From: Phallusia fumigata | Lineage: Eukaryota > Chordata > Ascidiacea > Phlebobranchia > Ascidiidae | Assembly: GCA_008931825.1 (NCBI GenBank) | Contig: QXVZ01029557.1 | Span: forward strand, 1 to 54,264 | Direction of reading: 5' to 3' | Length of the DNA: 54,264 nt | Shown: piece by piece, positions 33,239 to 44,732 of the stretch | Layout: each line of letters opens with the position of its first letter | Numbering within the stretch: position 1 is the first letter of the stretch | Notes under the pieces: generated by a model | Told to the model about the DNA's origin: nothing | Database searches by the model: none | The model's input: the letters and a program-made list of their open reading frames with translations, nothing else | Translations under genes and position numbers: made by a program

Positions 33239-34354
33239 TGCAGCGTTCATTGCGATCTTTGCGAAACCGCCGCCCTTTGTTACATCACAAGTAACAATTG
33301 ACATAACTTTGGCATAGACAGGGCGCTGCGAAATTGTATTCCAGTGAGGCCACTTTTTTTAACTAACAAGCTTGTTTTTAGGCCCTAAGGATTTTTCTTC
33401 GTAAGACGTAGTTTCCGAATTCCCCTATTCGCCACAATCGCGTTTCTGATGTCAATCAAACAATCTCAACGGCATCGACGGGCTTGCAACGTCAGCAGCT
33501 GGACCTAGGATTGCAAAAGTGATCTGTTTCAATCGAAAGAATGTTACGTTCAAACTATCAATTCAGTTATTGTCGACCTATATTACGTTCTATGACTTAC
33601 GCCTACATTAATAGCTTCAAAATGACTTTCGCCTACGTAGATTCAGTGTATTTAATACGTGGTTCACTAGCACTGGGCAATAGTTTACTTGTGTGTCGGA
33701 GGATGAAAGTCCGAGGATGTAAAACCGCTGTGTGATGTGTAAAACTGTGACAACAAAAACAACTTGCATGGACACAAAACAGCGTGACTTGATCTCTGCT
33801 GCACTGATGTTGTTTTGTAACGAGCATTTTTTCATCGACATGTTTCCCAATTCAGCGGGTTAGCGTGACTGGAACGCTAATTTTTGAAACATCCTGTTGG
33901 CCGGGTTCACTTGGTTGACATGAGACACGCAAAAATTCCCGAGTAGCCCTGAAGGACATTGGTGACCTCTTTGGAGGGGCCGGGTTTGCACGCAACAACC
34001 TCTGCAACACGTGGTCACGAAAAGGGGAAATACTTTTTTGTGACCACATGCGTTGCGCAATGAACAATTTAATATTTTAGTGTTGCGTGTTCCTATATTG
34101 CCACTGACGACAGCGTAACTGGGTTAATTCACGCCGTTAGATGTCGCTGCCAGACGTTTTTGGTTTGATTCGTGATCGTTCGCTTGGTCGAATGGACTAA
34201 GGCGCTCGACCCACGTCCAGACATAAAAACTGATCGGGATTCGTTTTTGGGATCATTCCGGGTTTAACCCCCAATAAAAAGATTACTTTTTAAGTTTCCT
34301 TTTTACTCTCAGTATATGTGCACTCACGCATAATCATGTGATATTTCACATTCG
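33239..34354. other. Spacer between hAT-type MITE and the small candidate gene
   Basis: No supported exon. Minus-strand open frames around 33850-34067 look random. A stretch at 34186-34212 resembles a tRNA D-arm/A-box but does not fold as a tRNA. Confidence 0.45.
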
Positions 34355-34892
34355 ATGGCAGAAACTGCTTTTTACAGTTTCGATGAAGCATATGAAACAC
34401 TTGAGTGCATGGTCAATTTATTAAAAACGTATATCGCAAAACACGGTAACACTCATAGCCGAAAGTCTACATACAATTGAATTTTAGAAATAACAGTTGA
34501 CTTGTTCCAGAGTGGTTGGATTGTAAAACCTGCGTCTGCATCTGCAATCCATTTTACAGATGGCCGATCGAAAACGAGGACATACTGCATACTTGCAGGT
34601 GTAAGTGCATTGGGATGGAACTGCATACAAATTCATCAAAAATTAATAACACATCATTGTGTAAAAGTGTCTTTAAATTCGCTGGTATTATTTTAGCCTA
34701 ATTTCTCTGGGACATATCACAGTACGCCGAGCATACCAGAGGCGCAAAGCAGAATCGCACAAGCATTTGACAAGGCCCTTACCTGGCGTACAGATATATT
34801 TACATGTCAGTGTGCTAAATTCGTTGGATGACTGCATAGTGGTAGATCCCAGAATTAAATATGCGCCTAACATTATACAGTTTGTACTTTAA
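34355..34892 (+). CDS. Candidate small three-exon gene, cysteine-containing protein
   Basis: Three exons, 34355-34445, 34511-34598 and 34697-34892, are linked by GT-AG introns (CG|GTAACA to TTCCAG, AG|GTGTAA to TTTTAG) in consistent phases and give 124 residues ending in TAA. Exon 1 starts MAETAFYSFDEAYETLECM. Exon 2 has a cysteine cluster (WLDCKTCVCICNPFYRWP). Exon 3 is basic then hydrophobic (RRAYQRRKAESHK, VQIYLHVSVLNSLDDC). No signal peptide. I do not recognise the family. Its stop overlaps, on the opposite strand, the read-through end of the WAP/sushi gene. Support is only splice signals plus phase, so it may be spurious. Confidence 0.4.
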
Positions 34893-37393
34893 ACGCACAT
34901 AATGTTTTTGTAAAGCAAAATGTACCTTCGGGTATGCACTGCTCGCGGGTTAGCTTTGTGTCACCCAAGTAAAAGTCGAAGTTGCAGCCCCCGCACTGAT
35001 CCGAGACGCACTTAGCTTGAGGAAAGGCCGGACATTTGGCGCCGTGGCACGGTGGGATAATGCAGTAGAACAGCGGCTTGTCAGGAGGACACACACTGAT
35101 CGGAGCTAAAAAGATCCATATATACAGTTAAAATTCAGCCGTTAGCATATTGACTATGTTCTGCAAAAAGCACATGTTTTTAGCTGCCTTAATCGCAACG
35201 TTGCAACAATATTACCGTGTTGTAACTGGAAAATGGTTATAATTAAATTTTCGCAGTCGTCAAACAATAATATGGTCCAAATTCTGTGTAAGAAACTGTT
35301 AAACTTGTAATTCAGGTCTTGTATGGTGTATTGGCATTTTCAGACTTTCCTAATCATTGACAACGTGTAGTAAGCGCAGTGTTAAGTGCAATTTTGGAGT
35401 ACCTACCTCCACATCTAGCGTTGGAAACATCCAAGCTCCATTGCTGGTCGGCTTGGCAGGTTACCACTTTCAATCCCACTCCATGCAGCGCTTGACCCTT
35501 GGGACAGGATAGAGTGCAAACTGAACCGACGTCCTGCTTCAGTGTGCAGTCGTATGCGAAAGTAACTAGCGCAGCAGGATCAACCAATGGTGGACAACGA
35601 GGAGGTTCTGTTACGATTGGATTATATTTATGTATGTTCTTCGACATAAACACATTTCACAACTAGCATTCTGGGTGATAATTGAAATAGTAGCTCCTGT
35701 AATAGATTTAAAGAAAGCAGTGACAAAATATTTCCCGTTTAACAAAACATGTTTTTTTTCTTCAATACCAACAAACTTTCACTTGGCAATATGTTTTTAC
35801 CTTCAACTATGCATTGCGCTTCGGTTAGTTTCAAGTCGCCCAAATAAAAATCGTGACTGCAGCTCCCGCATTGAGTTGCGACACATCTTGCTTGAGGAAA
35901 AGCTGGACATGTGGCGAAGAGGCAAGGTGGTACGAAGCAGTAGACCAGTGGCTCGTCAGGAGGGCAACCACTCACTAGAGCTAGAAACGAACAAATAAAC
36001 TAAAATGGACTTATTGCAACATAGATTTTGCACCACACAGAAAGAGTCAGCCGTTCGTAAATTGCCTTTCTTCGCATTTATTTAAGGAATGTGTACATTC
36101 GCAATTAGGGCAATGGTTAACAAGCAATCTTACCATCGCATCTCGCGTTCGAAACATCCAAGCTCCATTGCTGGTCGGCTTGGCAAGTTACAACTTTCAA
36201 TCCTACTCCATTCAGCACTTGACCCTTGGGACAGGATAGAGTGCAAACTGAACCGACGTCCTGTTTCAGTGTGCAGTCGTATGCGAAAGTAACTAGCGCA
36301 GCAGGATCAACCAATGGTGGACAACGAGGTGGTGCTGTAACAATTGAAATTTGTTATTGTAGAAGCTTAATGTTGTCCACGGGCGCAAATCTTAATACAT
36401 TCACACAGATTTCTGCATTTCGGATCCTTTTTTCTTCATGAAATTTTTTGATAGATTTTTCAGATACATATTTAAAATACATTTTTGGGGATTTCAGGGG
36501 GGGCAAGTGCCACCTCTTGCGCCTACGTATCTTTACCAATGATGTTGCCGTTAATAAAAGAATAGTGCGAGATTGGCGTTTGCTTCTGCAACCAATCGTC
36601 TATTTTGTAAAGATTTGTTATGATATGCGATCAAAAAAAGCTCATCTAGGTAAAATTAAAGCTGAATGACCGTGTCGCTATGTTCTTTAACTTACGTGGG
36701 TTGCAGTCGGCTTCCGTTAAACTTCTTCCTTGAAAAGTAAAGTTTGCGTGGCAGCCACCACATCGGTCGGCTGTGCAAGTAGCTGATGGGTACTCAGGGC
36801 ATTGGGCATTCAGGCACGGGTCCACCATGCAGTAGTTAAAAGGCCTGTCTACGGGACATACATCTAAAAAACAGAAACGCAAGATTACGAAAACAGCAAG
36901 AAAGCATGCCTGAAAAACATTCACAATCAGTTAATGTGTGGCGTTAAATTTCATGTAATCATCGTTTTTTTCAAAATTAGTAATTGCAGTTTGGTGAAGC
37001 CAGTTCAACCTTTTTAGCAAAAACGAAAGGAAGGTCTTAAACCAGAAACTTTAAAGTACAGGGAATATATAACGACATTTTGGCAATGCATAACCTCCGT
37101 TTTGGTGAGGTTTACCCTTGCACCCTGGTCTTACCTTTGGGCCCAGTGGGAATTGACATGCAACTTGTTCCGCATCCGTTCTTGCAGCAAATTTGACCCT
37201 GCGAGCAGAGTCCACACATTCCACATGTTCCTAACCCATTTGGCACCGGGCACCGGGGATCATCGACTGTCATTTAGGAAAAAAGCTTTAGATTCAAGCA
37301 CCGTCGAAAACAATAAACAAAACGACCTGCGCACTTACATTGCGAGTAGGCCAAGGCTACGAAGCCAAGAAGTGTCAGCAGTAAAAGATTCAT
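34873..37393 (-). CDS. Secreted WAP / sushi / cysteine-rich multidomain protein
   Basis: Seven minus-strand exons, every junction phase 1: 37339-37393 (signal peptide MNLLLLTLLGFVALAYSQ), 37135-37266 (WAP four-disulphide core, CPVPNGLGTCGMCGLCSQGQ), 36696-36863 (cysteine module CPVDRPFNYCMVDPC ... CGGC), 36134-36334 (sushi/CCP: CPPLVDP ... GSVCTLSCPKGQ), 35801-35980 (second cysteine module, CGSC), 35407-35607 (second sushi), 34873-35105 (third cysteine module, CGGC, reading to a stop at 34873). About 320 residues. WAP domains are often protease inhibitors or antimicrobial, and sushi domains mediate extracellular recognition; an innate-immune or matrix role is inference only. Symmetrical exons allow shuffling: the sushi/cysteine pair has been duplicated. 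The last exon could instead splice at 34926 (GTACAT), as its paralogue does. The three cysteine modules share a C..(P/D)PC....CP..P.A.C....CG.C pattern found in invertebrate secreted proteins. Confidence 0.85.
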
Positions 37394-40300
37394 CTTCACT
37401 TTTGTTTTCTTTCGTTTTTCGCAGGTATAGTTCGTTATCAGATAACTGCTCGGTTTTGTGTAGTTGTCGTTTGCAAAACGCGCGCCTTATGTAGCAAACG
37501 CCGACGTGACCTCATCGCTTCGGGGCTTTTCGTGACGGCATCGCGCCACGTGAAGAAAGTGAGTAAAAAAATGATTTAACCGCGTTTGCGCCCGGCGTCA
37601 ACGGAAAAGCCCGATATCGAGCAACAGGGGCCACTCATCTTTCAACCCTTCGTCAACAAGTTGTTTTCGAGATTTCTACATGTCAACTTTTTGTAAATCA
37701 CACAGCAAACACAAAAGAACATCGGCATTACAAGCTGTTTGTGTGATAGCCAGCCAATGCGGGTAAGGAGAAAGTCGACGTGAGTGTAAGTGTGTGTTAT
37801 TGACAACACCCGGCCGGGAAAGTTCGGGTGGTTGGAAATCTGTCCATTTGTTATTTGCCCGAATACGCGGTGCCAAAGTTTTCAAAGTTTCAAGGTGTGG
37901 TGCAATCATGCACTGAATCCTTACTATCGCCATGGGCAAAAAACTTTTAATGACCAATAATGGGAAAGGTTTGCAAATCACCACGGGCCGGCTAGCGGTC
38001 GCTTCGCAGATGAATTCCTGCTCCTCGTAAAAACACCGATGACTCAAACGACCTATGGCACTCGTGCAATTGGTTTCAATAAAAATATTAAACATTCTCC
38101 GATGATAATATCACAACGCGATTACTCCTTCTACCGTACACCATTATTAATTGTGAAGACGTAATCTACGTTGAACATGTTGCGTTACTTAAGCCTGATT
38201 TATAGTATCAGTTGCCGGGTGGGACGGGGGAGACATGTCCCCCCCAAAATGTTGGTTGGGGTTGATTTCTATTTTTTGTCCCCCCACTTTTTGGACTTGA
38301 TTGTTTTGAAAGAAAAAATAGCGTAAAAACGTTTTAGCCAGGAAACGATTTCGGCACATTTTCGAAATACTTTTGCAACAGTTAACGGATCGACAAAATT
38401 TTATGGCAGTCTTACTCAAAAAGTAACGTATTGTTTGCACAAAAAGTCGTAAAAAATTTGGTATTGTGACGTCATAACTTTCCGTCAATGTATGTGACGT
38501 CATCTTCACAAAAATTACTTACAAGTCCCCCAAAATTTTTATTTGATTTGCGCCATTGGTCAGTTGTATATTTCGCCATGTCAAGGGGGTAGAAGAAAGT
38601 AATTGTTGCAAATTTCAGCGATATCGGACTGATTTCCAATTTCCAATATTTTGTGAAGAAACTTTAAAGATTACCATCGTCAATAACAATGTGGGACAAT
38701 AAAAGACCGTTTATTTACGTGTACCGTTTAATTTTTCTACATGTTAGCAATTGAAAATGTACGTTACAAATATAACAATATGACGTCACTAAGACCAATC
38801 GAAATTGGTTTTGTTGGATCCTCACTTTTCTAGCAACATTGACCTTTTATCTGTGATAAAATGTACATGTTTGCAGANAAGTAACTAGCGCAGCAGGATC
38901 AACCAATGGGGGACAACGAGGAGGTGCTGTAACAATTGAATTTTGTTATTGTAGAAGCTCGATGTTGCCCACGGGCGCAAATCTTAATACATACACACAG
39001 ATTTCTGCATTTCGAATACCTTTTCCTTCATGAGATTTTTTGATAGAAAATATATAATTAAAATACATTTCTGGGGATTCCGGGGGGAGGTGGGCAAGTG
39101 CCACTTCTTGTCTCTACGTGTCTTTACCAATGACGTTGCCGTTAATAAAAGAATAGTACGAGGTTGGCGTTAGCATTTGCAACCAATCCACTATACGTAC
39201 TGAACGTCTATTTTGTAAAGATTTACTTTAATCAATGTAACTGCTATGCGATCAAAAATAAAGCCCATTTGGGTACAATTAAAACTGAATGACCGTGTCG
39301 CTATGTTCTTTAACTTACGTGGGTTACAATCGGCTTCCGTTAAACTTCTTCCTTGAAAAGTAAAGTTTGCGTGGCAGCCACCACATCGGTCGGCTGTGCA
39401 ATTAGCTGATGGGTACTCAGGGCATTGGGCATTCAGGCACGGGTCCACCATGCAGTAGTTAAAAGGCCTGTCTACGGGACATACATCTAAAAAACAGAAA
39501 CGCAAGATTGCGAAAACATCAAAAAAGAACGCCTGAAAAACATTTACAATCAGTTAATGTGTGGCGTTAAATTTCATGTAATCATCGTTTTTTTCAAAAT
39601 TAGTAATTGCAGTTTGGTGAAGCCAGTTCAACCTTTTTAGCAAAAACGAAAGGAAGGTCTTAAACCAGAAACTTTAAAGTACAGGGAATATATAACGACA
39701 TTTTGGCAATGCATAACCTCCGTTTTGGTGAGGTTTACCCTTGCACCCTGGTCTTACCTTTGGGCCCAGTGGGAATTGACATGCAACTTGTTCCGCATCC
39801 GTTCTTGCAGCAAATTTGACCCTGCGAGCAGAGTCCACACATTCCACATGTTCCTAACCCATTTGGCACCGGGCACCGGGGATCATCGACTGTCATTTAG
39901 GAAAAAAGCTTTAGATTCAAGCACCGTCGAAAACAATAAACAAAACGACCTGCGCACTTACATTGCGAGTAGGCCAAGGCTACGAAGCCAAGAAGTGTCA
40001 GCAGTAAAAGATTCATCTTCACTTTTGTTTTCTTTCGTTTTTCGCAGGTATAGTTCGTTATCAGATAACTGCTCGGTTTTGTGTAGTTGTCGTTTGCAAA
40101 ACGCGCGCCTTATGTAGCAAACGCCGACGTGACCTCATCGCTTCGGGGCTTTTCGTGACGGCATCGCGCCACGTGAAGAAAGTGAGTAAAAAAATGATTT
40201 AACCGCGTTTGCGCCCGGCGTCAACGGAAAAGCCCGATATCGAGCAACAGGGGCCACTCATCTTTCAACCCTTCGTCAACAAGTTGTTTTCGAGATTTCT

Positions 40301-41495
40301 ACATGTCAACTTTTTGTAAATCACACAGCAAACACAAAAGAACATCGGCATTAGAAGCTGTTTTTGTGATAGCCAGCCAATGTGGGTAAGGAGAAAGTCG
40401 ATATGAGTGTAAGTGTGTGTTATTGACAACACCCGGCCGGGAAAGTTCGGATGGTTGGAAATCTGTCCATTTGTTATTTGCCCGAATACGCGGTGCCAAA
40501 GTTTTCAAAGTTTCAAGGTGTGGTGCAATCATGCACCGAATCCTTACTATCGCCATGGGCAAAAAACTTTTAATGACCAATAATGGGAAAGGTTTGCAAA
40601 TCACCACGGGCCGGCTAGCGGTCGCTTCGCAGATGAATTCCTGCTCCTCGTAAAAACACCGATGACTCAAACGACCTATGGCACTCGTTTAATTGGTTTC
40701 AATAAAAATATTAAACATTCTCCGATGACAATCTCACAACGCGATTACTCCTTCTACCGTACACCATTATTAATTGTGAAAACGTAATGTACGTTGCACA
40801 TGTTGCGCGATTTAAGCCTGATGTGTAGTACCAGTTGCCGGATGGGACGTGGGGGACATGTCCCCCCCCAAAAAAAATGTTGGTTGGGGGTGACTTCTAT
40901 TTTTTGTCCCCCCACTTTTTGGATTTGGTTGTTTTGAAAGAAAAGATAGCGTAAAAACGTTTCAACCAGGAAACGATTTCGGCACATTTTCGAAATACCT
41001 TTGCAACAGTTAACGGATCGACGAAATTTAAAGGCAGTCTTACTCAAAAAGTAACGTATTGTTTGCACAAAAAATCGTAAAAAATTTGGTATTGTGACGT
41101 CATAACTTTCCGTCAATCAATGTATGTGACGTCATCTTTACAAAAATTACTTACAAGCCCCCCCAAACTTTTATTAGATTCGCGACTAGTCAGCTGTAGG
41201 CTATATTTCGCCATGGGGTAGAAGAAAGTACTTGATGCAAACTTTAGGGATACCGGACAGATTTCCAATATTTGATTGAGAATTTTTAAAGATCACCATC
41301 GTCAATATCTATGTGGGACAATAAAAGTTTATTACGTGTGCTGTTCAATTTTTCTATTTATTGGCAATTGAAAATGTACGTTACAAATATAACAGTATGA
41401 CATCACTAAGATCAATCGAAACTTGGTTTTGTTAGATCCTCACTTTTCTAGCAACATTGACCTTTTATCTGTAATAAAATGTACATGTTTGCAGA
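36287..41495. repeat. 2.6-kb direct copy pair flanking the N at 38878
   Basis: 36287-38877 and 38879-41495 are colinear copies with scattered substitutions and small indels. Copy 1 ends, and copy 2 starts, at the N, and the last bases before the N match 41495. Each contains the promoter, signal-peptide exon, WAP exon and first cysteine-module exon of the minus-strand gene, plus non-coding sequence upstream. They most likely represent the two haplotypes. Confidence 0.88.
38879..40016 (-). pseudogene. Partial second copy of the WAP/sushi gene (assembly/haplotype copy)
   Basis: Exons equivalent to those of the downstream gene are present at 39962-40016 (signal peptide), 39758-39889 (WAP), 39319-39486 (cysteine module; Thr/Asn difference in ATC/ANC) and a truncated sushi start at 38879-38926 cut by the N. 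Splice sites are intact, so this is not a decayed pseudogene but a truncated allelic copy. A true tandem paralogue is the less likely alternative. Confidence 0.7.
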
Positions 41496-42613
41496 ATTCT
41501 TTGTTGCTGCACATACAAAAAGGCGTGCTGAAGCAGAGGCACTTTTGTCCATTATTTGTCCATGCATTAAACAATTGATACATATGTACATGTACATTTT
41601 CTAAGTAATCCCTAAACCATCTTACAGCCCCCAACTTCAAACAACTTTTCATTAAGCTCAATGACTATCTAGAAAGACGCATGCCATATTTGCAACAATA
41701 TCAACCAATACCTAACGTCACAAAGCAATGAATGACGTCAAGGGCACTCGATCTGTAAATCCCCTGTTAAATTAAAACTAAATTTAAACTCTTTTGAGGA
41801 AATGTGTGGTTAGGCAGCGCCCCTTATGTTTTCAAATACAGTTTACATCGCATCAAAATGGGCTATTTACACTACTGGGGTAACTCCTTTGGAAAACTCA
41901 TCACAGTTGCTCGAAAGGTTTCAAACGCATGCACTGGAAATGTGATAACCATGTTGGAAATGACGGTATAACTTCAAATTTGGCGACAGTCAAGTTTTCG
42001 TGCAAATTGCCTGCACAATTTGCTTGAACTTTATTTGGTATTTTGCATTAATTTACGACATAAATGACGAAGTTCGTTATGACAGGAGGCATTTCTTTGG
42101 TAACGTAACGTTATTATAAATAAAACTTGTTTGTTTTTACCCGTTGCGTCGCCGACAACGTTATAAAGTTACGACAGGGTGATATTTTTGCCATTTGGTT
42201 TTCTAATGATTGTTTTTAACTGACAAACAAATCTCGAATCTATCTTTATTGTTGTATATTTAAGGACATATCATTTTCGCACTATGATATCAGCAAACTT
42301 ACAAACATCCCTGGAAAATCAAATAGGCTTTTGTTATTCAAAACAATAAGGTAATCGTAAGGATGCTAATAACCTAACAAGTTTGGCAACCAATCGGTCA
42401 AAAATCAGTATGGGAAAAAAATTAGTCAGCAATACGGTATTTGTCTACCTCGGTATTTTTTTGCGAAAAGTAGGACATGTTTCTACAATAGAAATAAAAT
42501 TGTTTGTGTATTGTCGAGTTTTTGTGCGTAAAAGTATCAAAACAAAATATTTAAAATATTGTTACGCTGTTCAGAGGAATTGTAAAACTTTCCCATGAAT
42601 ATTTATGAATATT
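41496..42613. other. Non-coding region upstream of the WAP gene copy
   Basis: AT-rich sequence without supported exons. Open frames at 41440-41661 (-) and 42383-42598 (+) have no recognisable product. Confidence 0.45.
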
Positions 42614-42614
42614 N

Positions 42615-44196
42615 GTTGTAACGTGTTAGAATACTCCGTTAGCGCATATAAATCATTTTAATCTATTTGCACATTCGCGTTGTCACAATACAGGATGTTG
42701 TCGGTCCATAATCGGCAATCTGTCGCCGCCTGTTATGGCCGTGCTGCGTTGCGAGACGCATGCAGACACAGGGTGTGTGTTCACTCCGACACGTTGCGGG
42801 TTCTTGACTGTTGTTGACCTCGCGCGACTTACCACCCTGGAAAACCGCATTGAGTTTGCTGGGAAAGTTAACGGTCGAAATCGAGACGAAGCCTCACTTG
42901 GCTCAAACGGGTTAAAGCGTTTGACTCCTGTAGGCAAATTAATATAATTTACAAGCTTTGCGGGTAAACAGTAAAGTGCATTGCACGTAAATGTGTTTTA
43001 AATTTCCTTTTGCCAGGCTTCCCTGTTCCAGGCAGTACAAGACTGGACATATGAGATAGATATTTCAGTCATTTGCAGATTTGCAGCGCAGTGGTATATT
43101 TTGAAAATTCTTAAGTTTTTCATCCAATATTCACTGTTTTTTTAAGACGTAGGGAACGGGCCAGGATGGACCAAATAATTTCCGAACCCACTTTTTACAC
43201 ACTTGTTTGTCCGAAACACCAACATCCGCCGATAACTGTACTCAGATAAAAGCCAACAATTTTGTAAACACCGTGGCGTCTCGTGCACAAACTGCACCTA
43301 CCTACCCCGTGCATTGGTATCCGGTGTCAGGTTTTCGTTCCAGACGGAGTGCGCTGTCACTCAGCGCGACTCGCCCAGCATTGCACACCTTTCAGGTATC
43401 AGTCGACGGACACGAGATTTACTTCATGCGACGGATCAGATTTGGTGAAGTGTTATCCTGATCTGAATTGTTTTGAACCACTTTCTGTGTCGGGGATTTT
43501 TTGCTTTTCAACAATCGTTTTTGCGGCATTTCGAAAGTGAGATGTATGTCTGGTGTGGCTAAATGGAGCAAAAAAAAGCCAAGTGACAAATCCCTGCATG
43601 AGAAAGTTCTTTTTTTTTCCAAAATAGTTCTCTTTTCTACAAAACGGTTAAAATTACTTGCGTATATCTGCACTTGCACTTTCGTAGGATGCATACCGTT
43701 CTTCGGTCACCCTGGGGCGATGGAATGTGTCCTCTATTGTCAATAGGACGCCGCCGATCATTTGCTTGTTGAGTAATCACTCACTGCCGCTGTCGTAGCG
43801 AAAACCATCAAGCGGTGGCCCAAACGGGCGAGCGTTTACGACCTACTTGCCGCCGTAGCCACCTTGATACGCCGTTAAATTTTGTGCAAATACAAAGTTT
43901 ATGATTCACGATACATATAGCATTAAAAAAGTAGTCAAGAACAGTGACTCTTAACCGCGGCTCTTAATCATCTTTCTCGTGACTCTTAAAATGTGAAAAT
44001 CATCAGCGCTTTCAACGATAGAACAGACGAAAATGGTAAAAAACACTTAGTTGTCACGTCACTTACTTTTCTTAAAAAAAATAAGCGTAACCAAAAAAAT
44101 ATTTCAGGTTTCTATCATCGATGGCAATCACGAACATGTCACATAATGGTAAACAGTTTGTCAATGCTGCTTCCGACATACTTCAAAGTGCACGAA
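42615..44196. repeat. Contig bounded by Ns (42614, 44197), copy of 44733-46552
   Basis: The whole 1582-bp contig, from GTTGTAACGTGTTAGAATAC to GAAGTGCACGAA-like sequence, aligns with 44733-46552, with substitutions and indels. It appears to be the other haplotype placed as a separate contig. Open frames shared by both copies differ by amino-acid-changing substitutions, so no gene is claimed. Confidence 0.82.
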
Positions 44197-44337
44197 NAGC
44201 TGCGTCCTTTGCCGACTCAGACTTTCAGTCAATATTAAATGCCTAATACTGAATATTTAGGTACGGGTGCAAATAGGACAATCTTTGACAAAAGAAGGTC
44301 TGTTGGATAGGCCTGTGTTGCGTTGTTTGATGCAAAT

Positions 44338-44550
44338 ATGGGCAGTAGCCACAGTAGGAAGGCAGACCGCGAAAGGGAGAACCGAGCGTTCGCTTTCTAC
44401 TTAGGGAAAAGCAGCTTTCGAGGAAAGCATAGCAACCTGAAAACAGGCTCTCTGCGTCGCGCGCCAGCGGTCCTTCAACCGAAGTCCAACCTTCGAAGAT
44501 GGCACAGTGCGACTTCATTGAACGAAGGTTTGTTGCTAAAGCCTAATTAA
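44338..44550 (+). CDS. Small ORF with N-myristoylation-type start
   Basis: The ATG at 44338 opens a 70-codon frame to TAA at 44550, starting MGSSHSRKADRERENRAFAF. Gly2, Ser6 and following basic residues fit the N-myristoyltransferase consensus seen in Src-type anchors. The rest is basic with Ser/Arg motifs (SLRRAP, LRRWHSATSLNEG) suitable for phosphorylation. An AATAAA follows about 85 bp after the stop (near 44633). It lies in unique sequence between the two haplotype copies. Family not recognised; it may be a single-exon gene, a last exon, or chance. Confidence 0.42.
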   Translation: MGSSHSRKADRERENRAFAFYLGKSSFRGKHSNLKTGSLRRAPAVLQPKSNLRRWHSATSLNEGLLLKPN

Positions 44551-44732
44551 CACAATACCGGGCAAACAGGCATCACACAAAACATACTGTTTGGAACAAC
44601 TTTTTGTGAACACTTGCGTACAGTGTTGTGCAAATAAACGCTAAATCCGACTCTAATTTATCTTCTTTTGCGTCGTCACTGGTTGCAAATGAGGTAAATC
44701 AGCCAGTAGAAAAAATGATCGCTATTTGCGCG

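Noticed and set aside
34186-34260. tRNA-like A-box (GGTCGAATGGACTAAGGCGC)
   Set aside because: The D-arm is plausible, but the anticodon stem does not pair and the T-arm lacks a proper GGTTCGANNCC B-box, so no functional tRNA. It may be a remnant.
38879-40016. A second functional WAP gene in tandem
   Set aside because: It is cut by the N inside the sushi exon and the copy includes promoter and upstream sequence colinear with the first copy to its last base; an unmerged haplotype explains this better.
42686-42948. Open frame MAVLRCETHADTGCVF... shared by two copies
   Set aside because: The copies are alleles; the frame diverges by an indel near its 3' end (42910 versus 45030) and amino-acid-changing differences occur, so there is no sign of coding constraint.
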